Notes: a model not told the origin generated them from the sequence alone. A stretch of DNA of 11,985 nucleotides from an uncultured Adlercreutzia sp. (GCA_910589165.1 CAJUSP010000032.1:1-11985), one strand, 5' to 3'; positions 1 through 6,248 are shown, counted from the first letter of the stretch. Program-made: numbers and translations.

Positions 1-35
1 TCCCAGTCGTTCCAAGAGCTAACGATTTTTGCCAT
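1..35 (-). CDS. 5' end of a probable amidinotransferase gene (partial)
   Basis: Only the first 11 codons and two bases of the next lie in the window; the gene runs off the left edge. The start ATG (35 to 33) follows an AAAGGA ribosome-binding site at 43-48 with 7-nt spacing. The same kind of site precedes mazG and htpG here. The visible peptide is MAKIVSSWNDW followed by Asp or Glu. Arginine:glycine amidinotransferases (GATM/CyrA-like, pentein fold, related to arginine deiminase) typically begin near a S-S/N-W/Y-N-E-W-D-P-L segment, which this resembles. Such enzymes move the amidino group of arginine to an amine. The gene lies downstream of arcABC in the same direction, separated by a terminator and a promoter that shares its operator with arcA, which fits arginine metabolism. 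The family call rests on very few residues. That a gene starts here is much safer than its function. Confidence 0.5.
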   Translation of the reverse strand, partial: MAKIVSSWNDW

Positions 36-94
36 GGTTCATTCCTTTCTTGAGCATGCCTTAACCACGCTCGCGACGATGAGGAATAGAGACT

Positions 95-134
95 ATTGAT
101 AAATCCGATTAGTTGATCGGTCGGCTTTATCAAT
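95..134 (-). other. 5'-terminal stem-loop in the leader of the amidinotransferase-like gene
   Basis: A 9-bp perfect inverted repeat, ATTGATAAA (95-103) and TTTATCAAT (126-134), encloses a second one, CCGAT (105-109) and ATCGG (116-120). The start of transcription predicted from the -10 box at 141-146 is about position 134, so the transcript would begin with this hairpin. It is not followed by a U-tract and so is not a terminator. It may protect the 5' end or bind a regulator. The structure is directly visible; its role is inference. Confidence 0.5.
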
Positions 135-135
135 G

Positions 136-176
136 AACCCAATATAGCACCATTTTTGTTCACCTGCAACAAAAAT
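136..176 (-). promoter_or_regulatory. Promoter and operator of the amidinotransferase-like gene (site A)
   Basis: On the minus strand a -35-like TTGCAG (169-164) is followed, after 17 bp, by a -10 TATATT (146-141). A 25-bp inverted repeat at 152-176 (arms ATTTTTGTT and AACAAAAAT, 7-bp centre) overlaps the -35 and the spacer. Thirty-three of 41 positions match the block before arcA at 4218-4258. The core TTGCAGGTGAACAA has the TTG-N8-CAA geometry of CRP/FNR-family sites. Its placement between -10 and -35 would favour repression by the bound protein. Confidence 0.65.
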
Positions 177-234
177 CTTCCCCGCTAGCCAAGTATTTTT
201 TTGATGACTCATTTAGCATGTGAAAGAAATAGAG

Positions 235-266
235 AACGCGCTTCTCCTGACGCGGAGAAGCGCGTT
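235..266 (-). terminator. Terminator of the arc operon
   Basis: A 13-bp perfect stem (235-247 with 254-266) closes a 6-nt loop. The outer bases GAG (232-234) and CTC (268-270) extend it across a one-base bulge. Read on the minus strand, the stem is followed by a T-rich run (CTCTATTTCTTT). It lies about 90 bp past the arcC stop and before the next minus-strand promoter, as expected for a rho-independent end to arcABC. Confidence 0.75.
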
Positions 267-356
267 TCTCGTTAATTCTATGGTTGAGCGCATCACCCTC
301 AATACGCGGGGTTCACACCACCGGCATCGCGCGGGAAGCGCTCTTTGGCGCCGCGC

Positions 357-1313
357 CTAGTTGGCGGTGATGACGGTGCCCGTCTCGCCGCGCAGGCCGG
401 CGGCCGCGCACTCGAGCGAGGTGATGAGCGCCTTGCCGGCCGGGTAGGCCTCGAGGTACTCGATGCAGGCCTCGACCTTCGGCAGCATGGAGCCGGGGGC
501 GAACTGGCCCTGCTTGATGTACTCCTGGGCCTCGGCGATGGTCATGTGGGAGATGTTCTCCTGGTCCGGCTTGCCGAAGTTGATGGCCACCTTCTCGACG
601 GCCGTCAGGATGACGAGCATGTCGGCCTTGTAGTCGGAGGCCATCTTCGCGCTGGAGCGGTCCTTGTCGATGACGGCCGGCACGCCCACGTAGGCGCCGT
701 CCTTCTCGATGACCGGCACGCCGCCGCCACCGCCGGCGACGACCACGTAGCCGGCGTTCATGAGGTCCTGCACGGCGTCGAACTCAACGAGGCGGACGGG
801 CTTCGGGGAGGCGACCACCATGCGCCAGCCGCGGCCGGCGTCCTCCTTGAACACGCAGCCGGTCTCCTCGGCGCGCTTCTTGGCCTCCTCCTCGGTGAGG
901 AAGGCGCCCACGGGCTTGGTGGGGTCCTGGAAGGCCGGGTCGTCGGCGTCCACCAGGGTCTCGGTCACGACGGCGGCCGTGGAGCGGCGGATGCCGCGGC
1001 GGCGCAGCTCGTTCAGGATGGCCTGGGACAGGTGGTAGCCGATGTAGCCCTGCGACATGGCGCCGCACTCGGGGAAGGGCATGACCGGCACCTTGTCGGA
1101 GTTGGCGGCCGCGATGTCGAAGGCGTTGTTGATCATGCCGACCTGGGGGCCGTTGCCGTGGGAGACGATGACGTTGGTGCCCTCGGCGATCATCTCCACG
1201 ATGTGCGTGGCGGTGTTCTGCACCAGCTCGAGCTGCTCCTCGGCGTTGTTGCCCAGAGCGTTGCCGCCCAGAGCGATGACGACGGACTTGCCGCTGCCCT
1301 TTTCGTATGCCAT
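357..1313 (-). CDS. arcC: Carbamate kinase
   Basis: The 318-residue protein has the usual length of carbamate kinases. It makes ATP and carbamate (then CO2 and ammonia) from carbamoyl phosphate and ADP in the cytosol, the energy-yielding last step of the arginine deiminase pathway. Visible motifs of the amino-acid-kinase fold are ALGGNAL (14-20), SHGNGPQVG (51-59), KPVGAF (133-138), GRGWRMVVASPKP (160-172), the glycine-rich AGGGGGVPV (193-201) and VIDKD (214-218). The start is chosen because GAGGTG lies 8 nt before the ATG and homologues begin shortly before the first beta-strand. It is the last gene of the arcA-arcB-arcC cluster, 214 bp after arcB with a hairpin in between, so its expression could differ from that of arcAB. 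A long open frame on the opposite strand is a GC-composition shadow. Confidence 0.97.
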   Translation of the reverse strand: MAYEKGSGKSVVIALGGNALGNNAEEQLELVQNTATHIVEMIAEGTNVIVSHGNGPQVGMINNAFDIAAANSDKVPVMPFPECGAMSQGYIGYHLSQAILNELRRRGIRRSTAAVVTETLVDADDPAFQDPTKPVGAFLTEEEAKKRAEETGCVFKEDAGRGWRMVVASPKPVRLVEFDAVQDLMNAGYVVVAGGGGGVPVIEKDGAYVGVPAVIDKDRSSAKMASDYKADMLVILTAVEKVAINFGKPDQENISHMTIAEAQEYIKQGQFAPGSMLPKVEACIEYLEAYPAGKALITSLECAAAGLRGETGTVITAN

Positions 1314-1362
1314 TAGATTTCACCTCAATCTTTTCGGTGAACCAGCCAGTCTCGCATCTATG

Positions 1363-1415
1363 GTTGCATGTAAGAGAGACGAGACAGTGGTTCCACAAGG
1401 AACAAAACATGCAAC
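1363..1415 (-). repeat. Nested inverted repeats in the arcB-arcC gap
   Basis: A perfect 9-bp inverted repeat, GTTGCATGT (1363-1371) and ACATGCAAC (1407-1415), encloses a smaller hairpin GTTCC-ACAA-GGAAC (1390-1403). In the arcC leader RNA this can fold as an outer stem with an inner hairpin. The arms also contain TTGCATGT, identical to the first 8 bases of the operator core before arcA (TTGCATGTGATCAA), so the arms could instead be DNA half-sites. The rest of the 1314-1527 gap holds the hairpin at 1488-1513 and the arcC ribosome-binding site. I see no convincing -35/-10 pair for arcC. Confidence 0.5.
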
Positions 1416-1487
1416 GGATTCGATTCTACGGAGGTTTGCGTTGACCGCCCGTCAGGTACCTCTTCCGTTGTCAAACAGTAACAAGGA

Positions 1488-1513
1488 ACGGGGGCGGATG
1501 AGCCCGCCCCCGT
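1488..1513 (-). terminator. Intercistronic hairpin after arcB (weak or partial terminator)
   Basis: A 10-bp GC-rich perfect stem (1488-1497 with 1504-1513) and 6-nt loop begin 14 bp past the arcB stop. Read on the minus strand the following bases are only moderately T-rich (TCCTTGTTACTGTTTG). It probably ends some transcripts, or protects the 3' end of arcAB mRNA, while others read through into arcC. Confidence 0.55.
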
Positions 1514-1527
1514 CATAGACGGTGGAA

Positions 1528-2526
1528 CTAGCCGCAGAGGGTGGCGTACATGACCGCCTTGATGGTGTGCATGCGGTTCTCGGCCTCGTCGAACACCTTG
1601 GAAGCCTTCGACTCGAACACCTCGTCCTCCACTTCCATCTCGGTGACGCCGAAGCGCTCGGCGATGTCGGCACCGATGGTGGTGTTGGTGTCGTGGAAGG
1701 CCGGCAGGCAGTGCAGGAAGATGGCGTCCGGGTTGGCCATGGCCATAACTTCCTTGGTCACGCGGAACTTCTCGAGGTGCTTGATGCGCTCGGCCCACAC
1801 CTCGTCGGGCTCGCCCATGGACACCCACACGTCGGTGTAGATGACGTCGGCGCCAGTGCAGGCCTCCTTCACGTCGTCGGTGCACTTCACGGTGCAGCCG
1901 TTCTCGGCGGCGATGGCCTCGCAGGTCTTCACGAGCTCGGCGTCGGGCATGTTCTCCTTCGGGCCGCAGGCCACGAAGTTCATGCCGAGCTTAGAGCACA
2001 CGACCATCAGCGAGCGGGCCACGTTGTTGGCGGCGTCGCCCATGAACACGAGGGTCTTGCCCTTGATGTCGTAGTTGAAGTTCTCCTGCACGGTGAGGAT
2101 GTCGGCGAGCATCTGGGTGGGATGCCACTCGGTGGTGAGGCCGTTCCACACCGGCACGCCGGCGTTGGCAGCCAGGTCCTCGACGTCGGTCTGGGCGAAG
2201 CCGCGGAACTCGATGCCGTCGTAGAAGCGGCCGAGCACGCGGGCGGTGTCCTCGATGGACTCCTTCTTGCCCATCTGCGAGCTACCGGGATCGAGGTAGG
2301 TCACGCCCATGCCCAGGTCCATGGCGCCCACTTCAAAGGCGCAACGGGTGCGGGTGGACGTCTTCTGGAACAGCAGCACGATGTTCTTGCCCTCGAGGTA
2401 GCGGTGAGGGGTGCCGGTGCGCTTGAGGTCCTTGAAGTTCTTGGAGAGCTTGAGCAGGTACTCGATCTCCTCGGTGGAGAAGTCGAGCAGGCGCAGGAAC
2501 GAACGACCGCTGAGATTGATAGGCAT
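1528..2526 (-). CDS. arcB: Ornithine carbamoyltransferase (catabolic, arginine deiminase pathway)
   Basis: The 332-residue protein matches the family length. In this pathway it phosphorolyses citrulline to ornithine and carbamoyl phosphate; the same fold catalyses the anabolic reverse reaction (ArgF). Motifs: STRTR carbamoyl-phosphate site (57-61), HPTQ (135-138), FMGDAANNVARS at the start of the second domain (161-172), the SMG ornithine loop in DVWVSMGE (232-239), and the HCLPAFHD catalytic cysteine motif (272-279). AAAGGGAAAGGA precedes the ATG by about 6 nt. It lies between arcA (132-bp gap) and arcC (214-bp gap) on the same strand, which argues for the catabolic role. The symbol arcB is from context; sequence motifs alone do not separate arcB from argF. 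Confidence 0.95.
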   Translation of the reverse strand: MPINLSGRSFLRLLDFSTEEIEYLLKLSKNFKDLKRTGTPHRYLEGKNIVLLFQKTSTRTRCAFEVGAMDLGMGVTYLDPGSSQMGKKESIEDTARVLGRFYDGIEFRGFAQTDVEDLAANAGVPVWNGLTTEWHPTQMLADILTVQENFNYDIKGKTLVFMGDAANNVARSLMVVCSKLGMNFVACGPKENMPDAELVKTCEAIAAENGCTVKCTDDVKEACTGADVIYTDVWVSMGEPDEVWAERIKHLEKFRVTKEVMAMANPDAIFLHCLPAFHDTNTTIGADIAERFGVTEMEVEDEVFESKASKVFDEAENRMHTIKAVMYATLCG

Positions 2527-2561
2527 GGTGTTTCCTTTCCCTTTTAGGATTGATTTATAGC

Positions 2562-2590
2562 GCGCGGTCCCGGTCGCCCGGGAACCGCGC
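2562..2590 (-). other. Hairpin in the arcA-arcB gap, before the arcB ribosome-binding site
   Basis: GCGCGGT (2562-2568) pairs with ACCGCGC (2584-2590). After a one-base bulge (A2583), CCCGG (2569-2573) pairs with CCGGG (2578-2582), closing a TCGC loop. There is no U-tract in either direction. It ends about 36 bp before the arcB ATG. It may be a processing or stability element that sets the arcA:arcB ratio. Confidence 0.5.
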
Positions 2591-2598
2591 CTCTTTAA

Positions 2599-2629
2599 CG
2601 GCCCAGCGCTGGCTGGCTAGACTGGGCCG
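2599..2629 (-). other. Hairpin just after the arcA stop codon
   Basis: CGGCCCAG (2599-2606) pairs with CTGGGCCG (2622-2629), an 8-bp GC-rich stem with a 15-nt loop, 29 bp past the arcA stop. The following minus-strand bases (TTAAAGAGG) are not a good U-tract, so full termination is unlikely. With the neighbouring hairpin at 2562-2590 it fills most of the 132-bp gap. Confidence 0.45.
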
Positions 2630-2658
2630 GAAAAGACGAACAGGGTGAGACAGTGCGC

Positions 2659-3882
2659 TTAGATAGCCTCGCGCCAGGCCGGCATGGACATGCAGCGGGG
2701 GCCGCCACGGCCGCGGGAGAGCTCTGCGGAGGGCATGACCAGGCAGTTGATGCCGTTCTTGTACAGCACGTCGTTGGTGACGTTGTTGCGCTGGTACACG
2801 ACCACGGTGCCGGGGCGCACGCACAGCGTGTTGGAGCCGTCGTTCCACTGCTCGCGCTCGGCCGCGATGCGGTCGCCGCCGCCGCAGGGGATCAGCGTGA
2901 CCTTCTCGCCGACGTACTCGGAGAGCACGGACTCCAGGTCCTCGTTGCGCTCGCGGATCTTGGTGCCGCCCTTGCCGTCAGGCGTGATCTCGAACACCGT
3001 CAGCGGGCCCATGATGCCGGGGTGGATGGTGAACTTGTCGCGGTCGATCTGGGTGAACACCGTGTCCAGGTGCATGAAGGCGCGGGACACCGGGATGTTG
3101 AAGGCCAGGATGGTGTGAACCTTGCTCGTCTCGTCGTTGAAGATGTTGTGAGCGATGGCGTCGATGGCGTCGGGCTCGGTGCGCTGGGAGATGCCGATGG
3201 CCAGCACGTGCTCGTTGATGTTCAGGATGTCGCCGCCCTCGATATGGAAGGTCATATCGCGGTGGTAGTACTCGGGCGTGCCCTGGAAGTCCGGATGGTA
3301 CTTGAAGATGTAGTCGCCGTAGATGGTCTCGCGGTTACGCGTCTGGCTGTACATGCGGTTGATGGACACGCCGTTGCCGATCATCGCGAACGGGTCGCGG
3401 GTGAAGTACAGGTTCGGCATGGGGGCGCACACGAGCTTGCAGCGGTCGGACACCATGTCCACCAGCAGGTGGGTGTCCTTCTGGGGCAGCTCCTGCAGGT
3501 TGATGCCGGCCATGGTCTTCATGACCATGTCCTTGGTGCCCGCGTAGTTGGAGTTGATGTAGTCCTTGATGATGTTCTTATAGGTGTCGGTGCGGATGCC
3601 GGCCTCGTAGATCCACTGGTCGAGGAACTGCTCGCGCAGCTCGGGCTTCGCGTCGATAACCTCGGCCATAAGGTCCTCGAGGTAGACCACTTCCACGCCC
3701 TCGCCGCGCAGGATGTTGGCGAACGCGTCGTGCTCCTCCTGGGCTACGGGCAAGAACGGGATGTCGTCGAACAGCAGCTCCTCCAGGGTGTTGGGGGTAA
3801 GGTTCAGCAGCTCGTCGCCGGGGCGGTGAAGGATGACCTTCTTCAGGTTGCCGATCTCGCTCTTGACGTTTACACCTTGCAT
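2659..3882 (-). CDS. arcA: Arginine deiminase
   Basis: This 407-residue pentein-fold enzyme hydrolyses L-arginine to L-citrulline and ammonia in the cytosol, the first step of the pathway completed by arcB and arcC downstream. Motifs: N-terminal SEIGNLKKVILHRPG (8-22), FTRDPFA (160-166), HIEGGDIL with the substrate-binding Glu/Asp (213-220), the catalytic His in MHLDT (270-274), NDGSNTL (347-353), and the catalytic cysteine C397 in GRGGPRCMSMP (391-401). Length matches the family (about 405-420). The frame is open for 34 codons further upstream, but the ATG at 3882 is preferred: GGAGAG sits 6 nt before it, and the family starts within a few residues of SEIG. A leader of roughly 330 nt separates it from the predicted promoter at 4218-4258. 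Confidence 0.97.
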   Translation of the reverse strand: MQGVNVKSEIGNLKKVILHRPGDELLNLTPNTLEELLFDDIPFLPVAQEEHDAFANILRGEGVEVVYLEDLMAEVIDAKPELREQFLDQWIYEAGIRTDTYKNIIKDYINSNYAGTKDMVMKTMAGINLQELPQKDTHLLVDMVSDRCKLVCAPMPNLYFTRDPFAMIGNGVSINRMYSQTRNRETIYGDYIFKYHPDFQGTPEYYHRDMTFHIEGGDILNINEHVLAIGISQRTEPDAIDAIAHNIFNDETSKVHTILAFNIPVSRAFMHLDTVFTQIDRDKFTIHPGIMGPLTVFEITPDGKGGTKIRERNEDLESVLSEYVGEKVTLIPCGGGDRIAAEREQWNDGSNTLCVRPGTVVVYQRNNVTNDVLYKNGINCLVMPSAELSRGRGGPRCMSMPAWREAI

Positions 3883-4217
3883 ATGACTCTCCAATCCGGC
3901 GCGGGTCGGCGCGCCATCAGGGTTGAAAAGCTGCGGGGTGCTTCCCCTACAGCCCATCGCGGTCGTCGCGACGGTTGCCCTCAATGTCTCAGAAAGTGGC
4001 TCGAAGGAAAGAGGTAAAGCGGTATTAGTTGAGGGTTTAAATCATGTTTATGAGCCCCTCGCCTGCCCTATACCTCGCGTAAACGCCCTTGAAACACCTC
4101 CGTTGCCCCAGGTCGCACCTTGGCGACCCTCATACCCATTGAAAAGCAGCCTCGCGCATCAGCGAAGCGAGGTTGTCGGCTCCCCTTGACTCTTCAAGCC
4201 GCTCTGCTTCGTTGACA
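3883..4217 (-). promoter_or_regulatory. Long arcA leader with several hairpins
   Basis: No gene is visible in this stretch. If transcription starts just after the -10 box at 4223-4228, the arcA mRNA carries a leader of about 335 nt. It can form a hairpin at the very 5' end (4206-4221). It can also form CCTCGC/GCGAGG (4150-4155 with 4167-4172, followed on the minus strand by CTGCTTTT, a weak terminator-like end), GGTCGC/GCGACC (4111-4116 with 4123-4128), and GAGGG/CCCTC with an inner TCAT/ATGA (4031-4060). I could not match it to the guanidine or other riboswitch classes I know. Short ATG frames in it (for example nine codons from the ATG at about 4160) lack a properly spaced ribosome-binding site. 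Confidence 0.4.
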
Positions 4218-4258
4218 AAGCCAAGGTACCATCATTTTTGATCACATGCAATAAAAAT
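4218..4258 (-). promoter_or_regulatory. Promoter and operator of the arc operon (site B)
   Basis: The minus strand shows TTGCAT (4251-4246), a 17-bp spacer and a weak -10 TACCTT (4228-4223), the same spacing as site A at 136-176. Thirty-three of 41 positions are identical between the two. The 25-bp element at 4234-4258 has arms ATTTTT and AAAAAT. The core TTGCATGTGATCAA compares with the FNR/ANR consensus TTGAT-N4-ATCAA at 8 of 10 fixed positions. CRP/FNR-family proteins (ANR in Pseudomonas, ArcR in Bacillus/Streptococcus) are known to control arc operons, so a regulator of that family is a reasonable guess. The poor -10 fits regulated expression. Confidence 0.65.
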
Positions 4259-4290
4259 TCTCCAATACTTTACCCGTTCAATCAAAATTC
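4249..4290. promoter_or_regulatory. ARG-box-like direct repeats upstream of the arc operon
   Basis: CAATAAAAATTC (4249-4260) and CAATCAAAATTC (4279-4290) are 11/12 identical and lie 30 bp apart, close to three helical turns. The second, in the context TTCAATCAAAATTCAC, matches the ArgR/AhrC ARG-box core (TGAAT-WWWW-ATTCA) at all but two positions. The first overlaps the operator before arcA. This would allow an arginine-sensing ArgR protein to act here, but the centre-to-centre spacing differs from the usual 21 bp. Confidence 0.35.
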
Positions 4291-4521
4291 ACGGATTGGC
4301 ACCCTCGCACCAGGCTTTATGCGCATTCTCGAGGGGTGTCTGGCGAAAGTTTCTTACAGTTTCGTGACGTTTTTCCTGTTCATAGCTATGCTTTCAGTAG
4401 AATTATATGGTTATTGTCAGATAATCGCATGACGAGGGCACCGCCCGCTTCCGCCGGCTTCGCACCATCTTCCCACTCCTCTCCTAAAGCTTTGCGCAGA
4501 CCAGCTGGGCAATTTTCGTAA

Positions 4522-4555
4522 TGCACGTGAACAATTTTGCTTCAAGGCGTATACT
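4522..4555 (+). promoter_or_regulatory. Probable promoter of the amidohydrolase gene, with a third operator-like match (site C)
   Basis: TGAACA (4528-4533) and TATACT (4550-4555) are 16 bp apart and form a plausible sigma-70-type promoter ending 37 bp before the start codon. TGCACGTGAACAA (4522-4534) overlaps the -35 and matches the core shared by sites A and B (TGCANGTGAWCAA) at every fixed position. The 3' part of the motif is not followed by AAAAAT here. Upstream, 4261-4521 is relatively AT-rich, contains a small perfect palindrome (4381-4390), and shows no gene. Confidence 0.45.
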
Positions 4556-4592
4556 CCCACTCGTCAGCCATCGTCCGTCAGAAGGAGCCGCC

Positions 4593-6248
4593 ATGGGCCA
4601 TCCGACTTCTCCCGCCGACCTCATCATCTTCACGCGCGCCTTGTTCCGAGGGGGCGCCCAGGCACCCGTCCCCGGCGCTGTGGCCCTGAAGGACGATCGC
4701 ATCATGTGGGTAGGCGCCCCCGACGAGGTTCCCGCCGAACTGCAAGGGCCCGATACCGTCGAGGAGGATTGGGGCAGCGCCCTCGTCATGCCCGGCTTCC
4801 ACGACGCGCATCTTCACTTCTTCCATTCCGCGCTGTACCTGTCACCGTTGGCCGAGCGCTTCGTCGGCGACAACGAGGCCGACGCCGTCGCCCGGCTGGC
4901 TCCGTTGGCCGCGCGGCGCCCCGAGGGCTCGTGGCTTCTAGCCCAGGGCTGGCGCGACTACCTGTGGAACCCGCCGGCGATGCCCACGAAGGCATCTCTC
5001 GATGCCGCCTACCCGGATCGCCCGGTAGCCATGTACTCGGGCGACGCCCACACCCTGTGGCTGAACAGCTGCGCGCTGGAGCGCCTCGGCATCACAGAAG
5101 ATTCCACGCCCCCCGCCGGCGGCAGCTACGACAAAGACGCCGAGGGGCACCTTACGGGCATTGTGCGCGAGGCGGCAGCCATGGAGCTTATGCCCCGCAT
5201 CGTGGCCGAGTTCTCCACCGACGAGCTCCTTGATGCCTACCGCGCCTTCGAGGCCTACCTGAACGAGCACGGGGTGACCGCCGTCTGCGACGTGTCGCTT
5301 ATGGCCATGCCCGGGCTCGACTTCGTGCGCGACGACCTGTTCGCCGAGCTCGAGCGGCGCGGCGAGCTGACCGTGCGCGTGTCCATGTTCCCCACCCTGC
5401 TGGCCGACCGCAGCCGCCTCGGCGAGCTGCAGAGCGCCCATACCGGTCCGCTTTTGCAGGCCCGCGGGTTCAAGCAGTTCTTCGACGGCGTCTCCAGCCA
5501 GCACACGGCCTGGGTGCACGACCCCTACACCAACGCCCGCTTTGCGGGTGACTGCGGGCGGCCCACGGTAGAGGCCTCAGTCATGGAAGAGCTGGTGGCG
5601 CCGGCCGCAGCCGAGGGCCACGCTGTGCGCGTGCACGCCATTGGCGATGAGGCCATACACCAGTGCTTGGATATTTTCGAGCGCCATCCCGTGGCCCCCG
5701 CGCCCGGCGCCGAAGGCAGTGCAGAAGGCCGCCACACCATCGAGCATTTGGAGAACTTCCAGCCCGACGACATCGCCCGGCTCGCCCGCGCAGGTGTCAT
5801 TGCATCGGTGCAGCCGCGCCATATCACGCTGGACCCGGGCGGCCCGGAGCGCGACCTGGGAGCCGAGCGCGTGCCCTATATGTGGCCCTTCCGCACCCTG
5901 CTCGACGAGGGCGCCATCCTGGCCTTCGGCACCGACTCCCCCGTCACCGACATCGACCCCATGGCTGCCGTCTACACCGCCGTCACCCGCCGCGACGCCG
6001 ACACCCGCGAACCCGAGGGCGGCTGGCTGCCCGAAGAGCGCATCACCCTGGCCGAGGCTTTGAGCGCCTACACCGCCGGCAGCGCCGCCGCGGCCCAGCG
6101 CGCCGGCGAGGTCGGGGAAATAGCCCCCGGCCAATACGCCGACCTGGTCGTACTGGCTCCGAACCCCTTCGACCTGCCCGCCGAAGACCTCCAGCAAGCC
6201 CAAGTGCAAGCCACCTACGTAGCCGGCAAAAAAGTCTACGAAGCCTAA
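4593..6248 (+). CDS. YtcJ-like metal-dependent amidohydrolase
   Basis: This 551-residue cytosolic protein belongs to the amidohydrolase superfamily, Amidohydro_3/YtcJ branch. Its members hydrolyse C-N bonds of amides, cyclic ureides or N-acyl compounds; the substrate here is unknown. Metal-site motifs are in family order: GFHDAHLHF (68-76), a Lys region GFKQFFDG (292-299), VHAIGDEA (347-354), HTIEHLENF (381-389), and the catalytic Asp in FGTDSPV (445-451). A short beta-sandwich strand region at the N-terminus (about 9-50) and the C-terminal YADLVVL (515-521) complete the composite domain. The ATG at 4593 is chosen because AAGGAG lies 5 nt before it and the promoter-like TATACT lies within the possible 24-codon extension. 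No signal peptide is seen. It is divergent from arcA and its promoter carries the same operator core, so a guanidino-, ureido- or amino-acid-derived amide is a reasonable but untested substrate. Confidence 0.9.
   Translation: MGHPTSPADLIIFTRALFRGGAQAPVPGAVALKDDRIMWVGAPDEVPAELQGPDTVEEDWGSALVMPGFHDAHLHFFHSALYLSPLAERFVGDNEADAVARLAPLAARRPEGSWLLAQGWRDYLWNPPAMPTKASLDAAYPDRPVAMYSGDAHTLWLNSCALERLGITEDSTPPAGGSYDKDAEGHLTGIVREAAAMELMPRIVAEFSTDELLDAYRAFEAYLNEHGVTAVCDVSLMAMPGLDFVRDDLFAELERRGELTVRVSMFPTLLADRSRLGELQSAHTGPLLQARGFKQFFDGVSSQHTAWVHDPYTNARFAGDCGRPTVEASVMEELVAPAAAEGHAVRVHAIGDEAIHQCLDIFERHPVAPAPGAEGSAEGRHTIEHLENFQPDDIARLARAGVIASVQPRHITLDPGGPERDLGAERVPYMWPFRTLLDEGAILAFGTDSPVTDIDPMAAVYTAVTRRDADTREPEGGWLPEERITLAEALSAYTAGSAAAAQRAGEVGEIAPGQYADLVVLAPNPFDLPAEDLQQAQVQATYVAGKKVYEA

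Noticed and set aside
3883..3984. In-frame 34-codon N-terminal extension of arcA
   Set aside because: It has no ribosome-binding site, no family similarity, and an unlikely composition. A good GGAGAG site marks the ATG at 3882.
345..4017. Long open frames on the plus strand opposite arcC, arcB and arcA
   Set aside because: They mirror the codon positions of strongly supported minus-strand genes. Their products are Gly/Val/His/Leu-rich low-complexity chains without domains, a common artefact in GC-rich DNA.
4069..4160. Short leader peptides upstream of arcA (9 and 23 codons)
   Set aside because: Neither has a properly spaced ribosome-binding site, and neither contains a run of arginine codons that would suggest attenuation.
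4336..4521. Small plus-strand frames between arcA and the amidohydrolase
   Set aside because: They lack ribosome-binding sites and recognisable peptides. The region is better explained as regulatory DNA.
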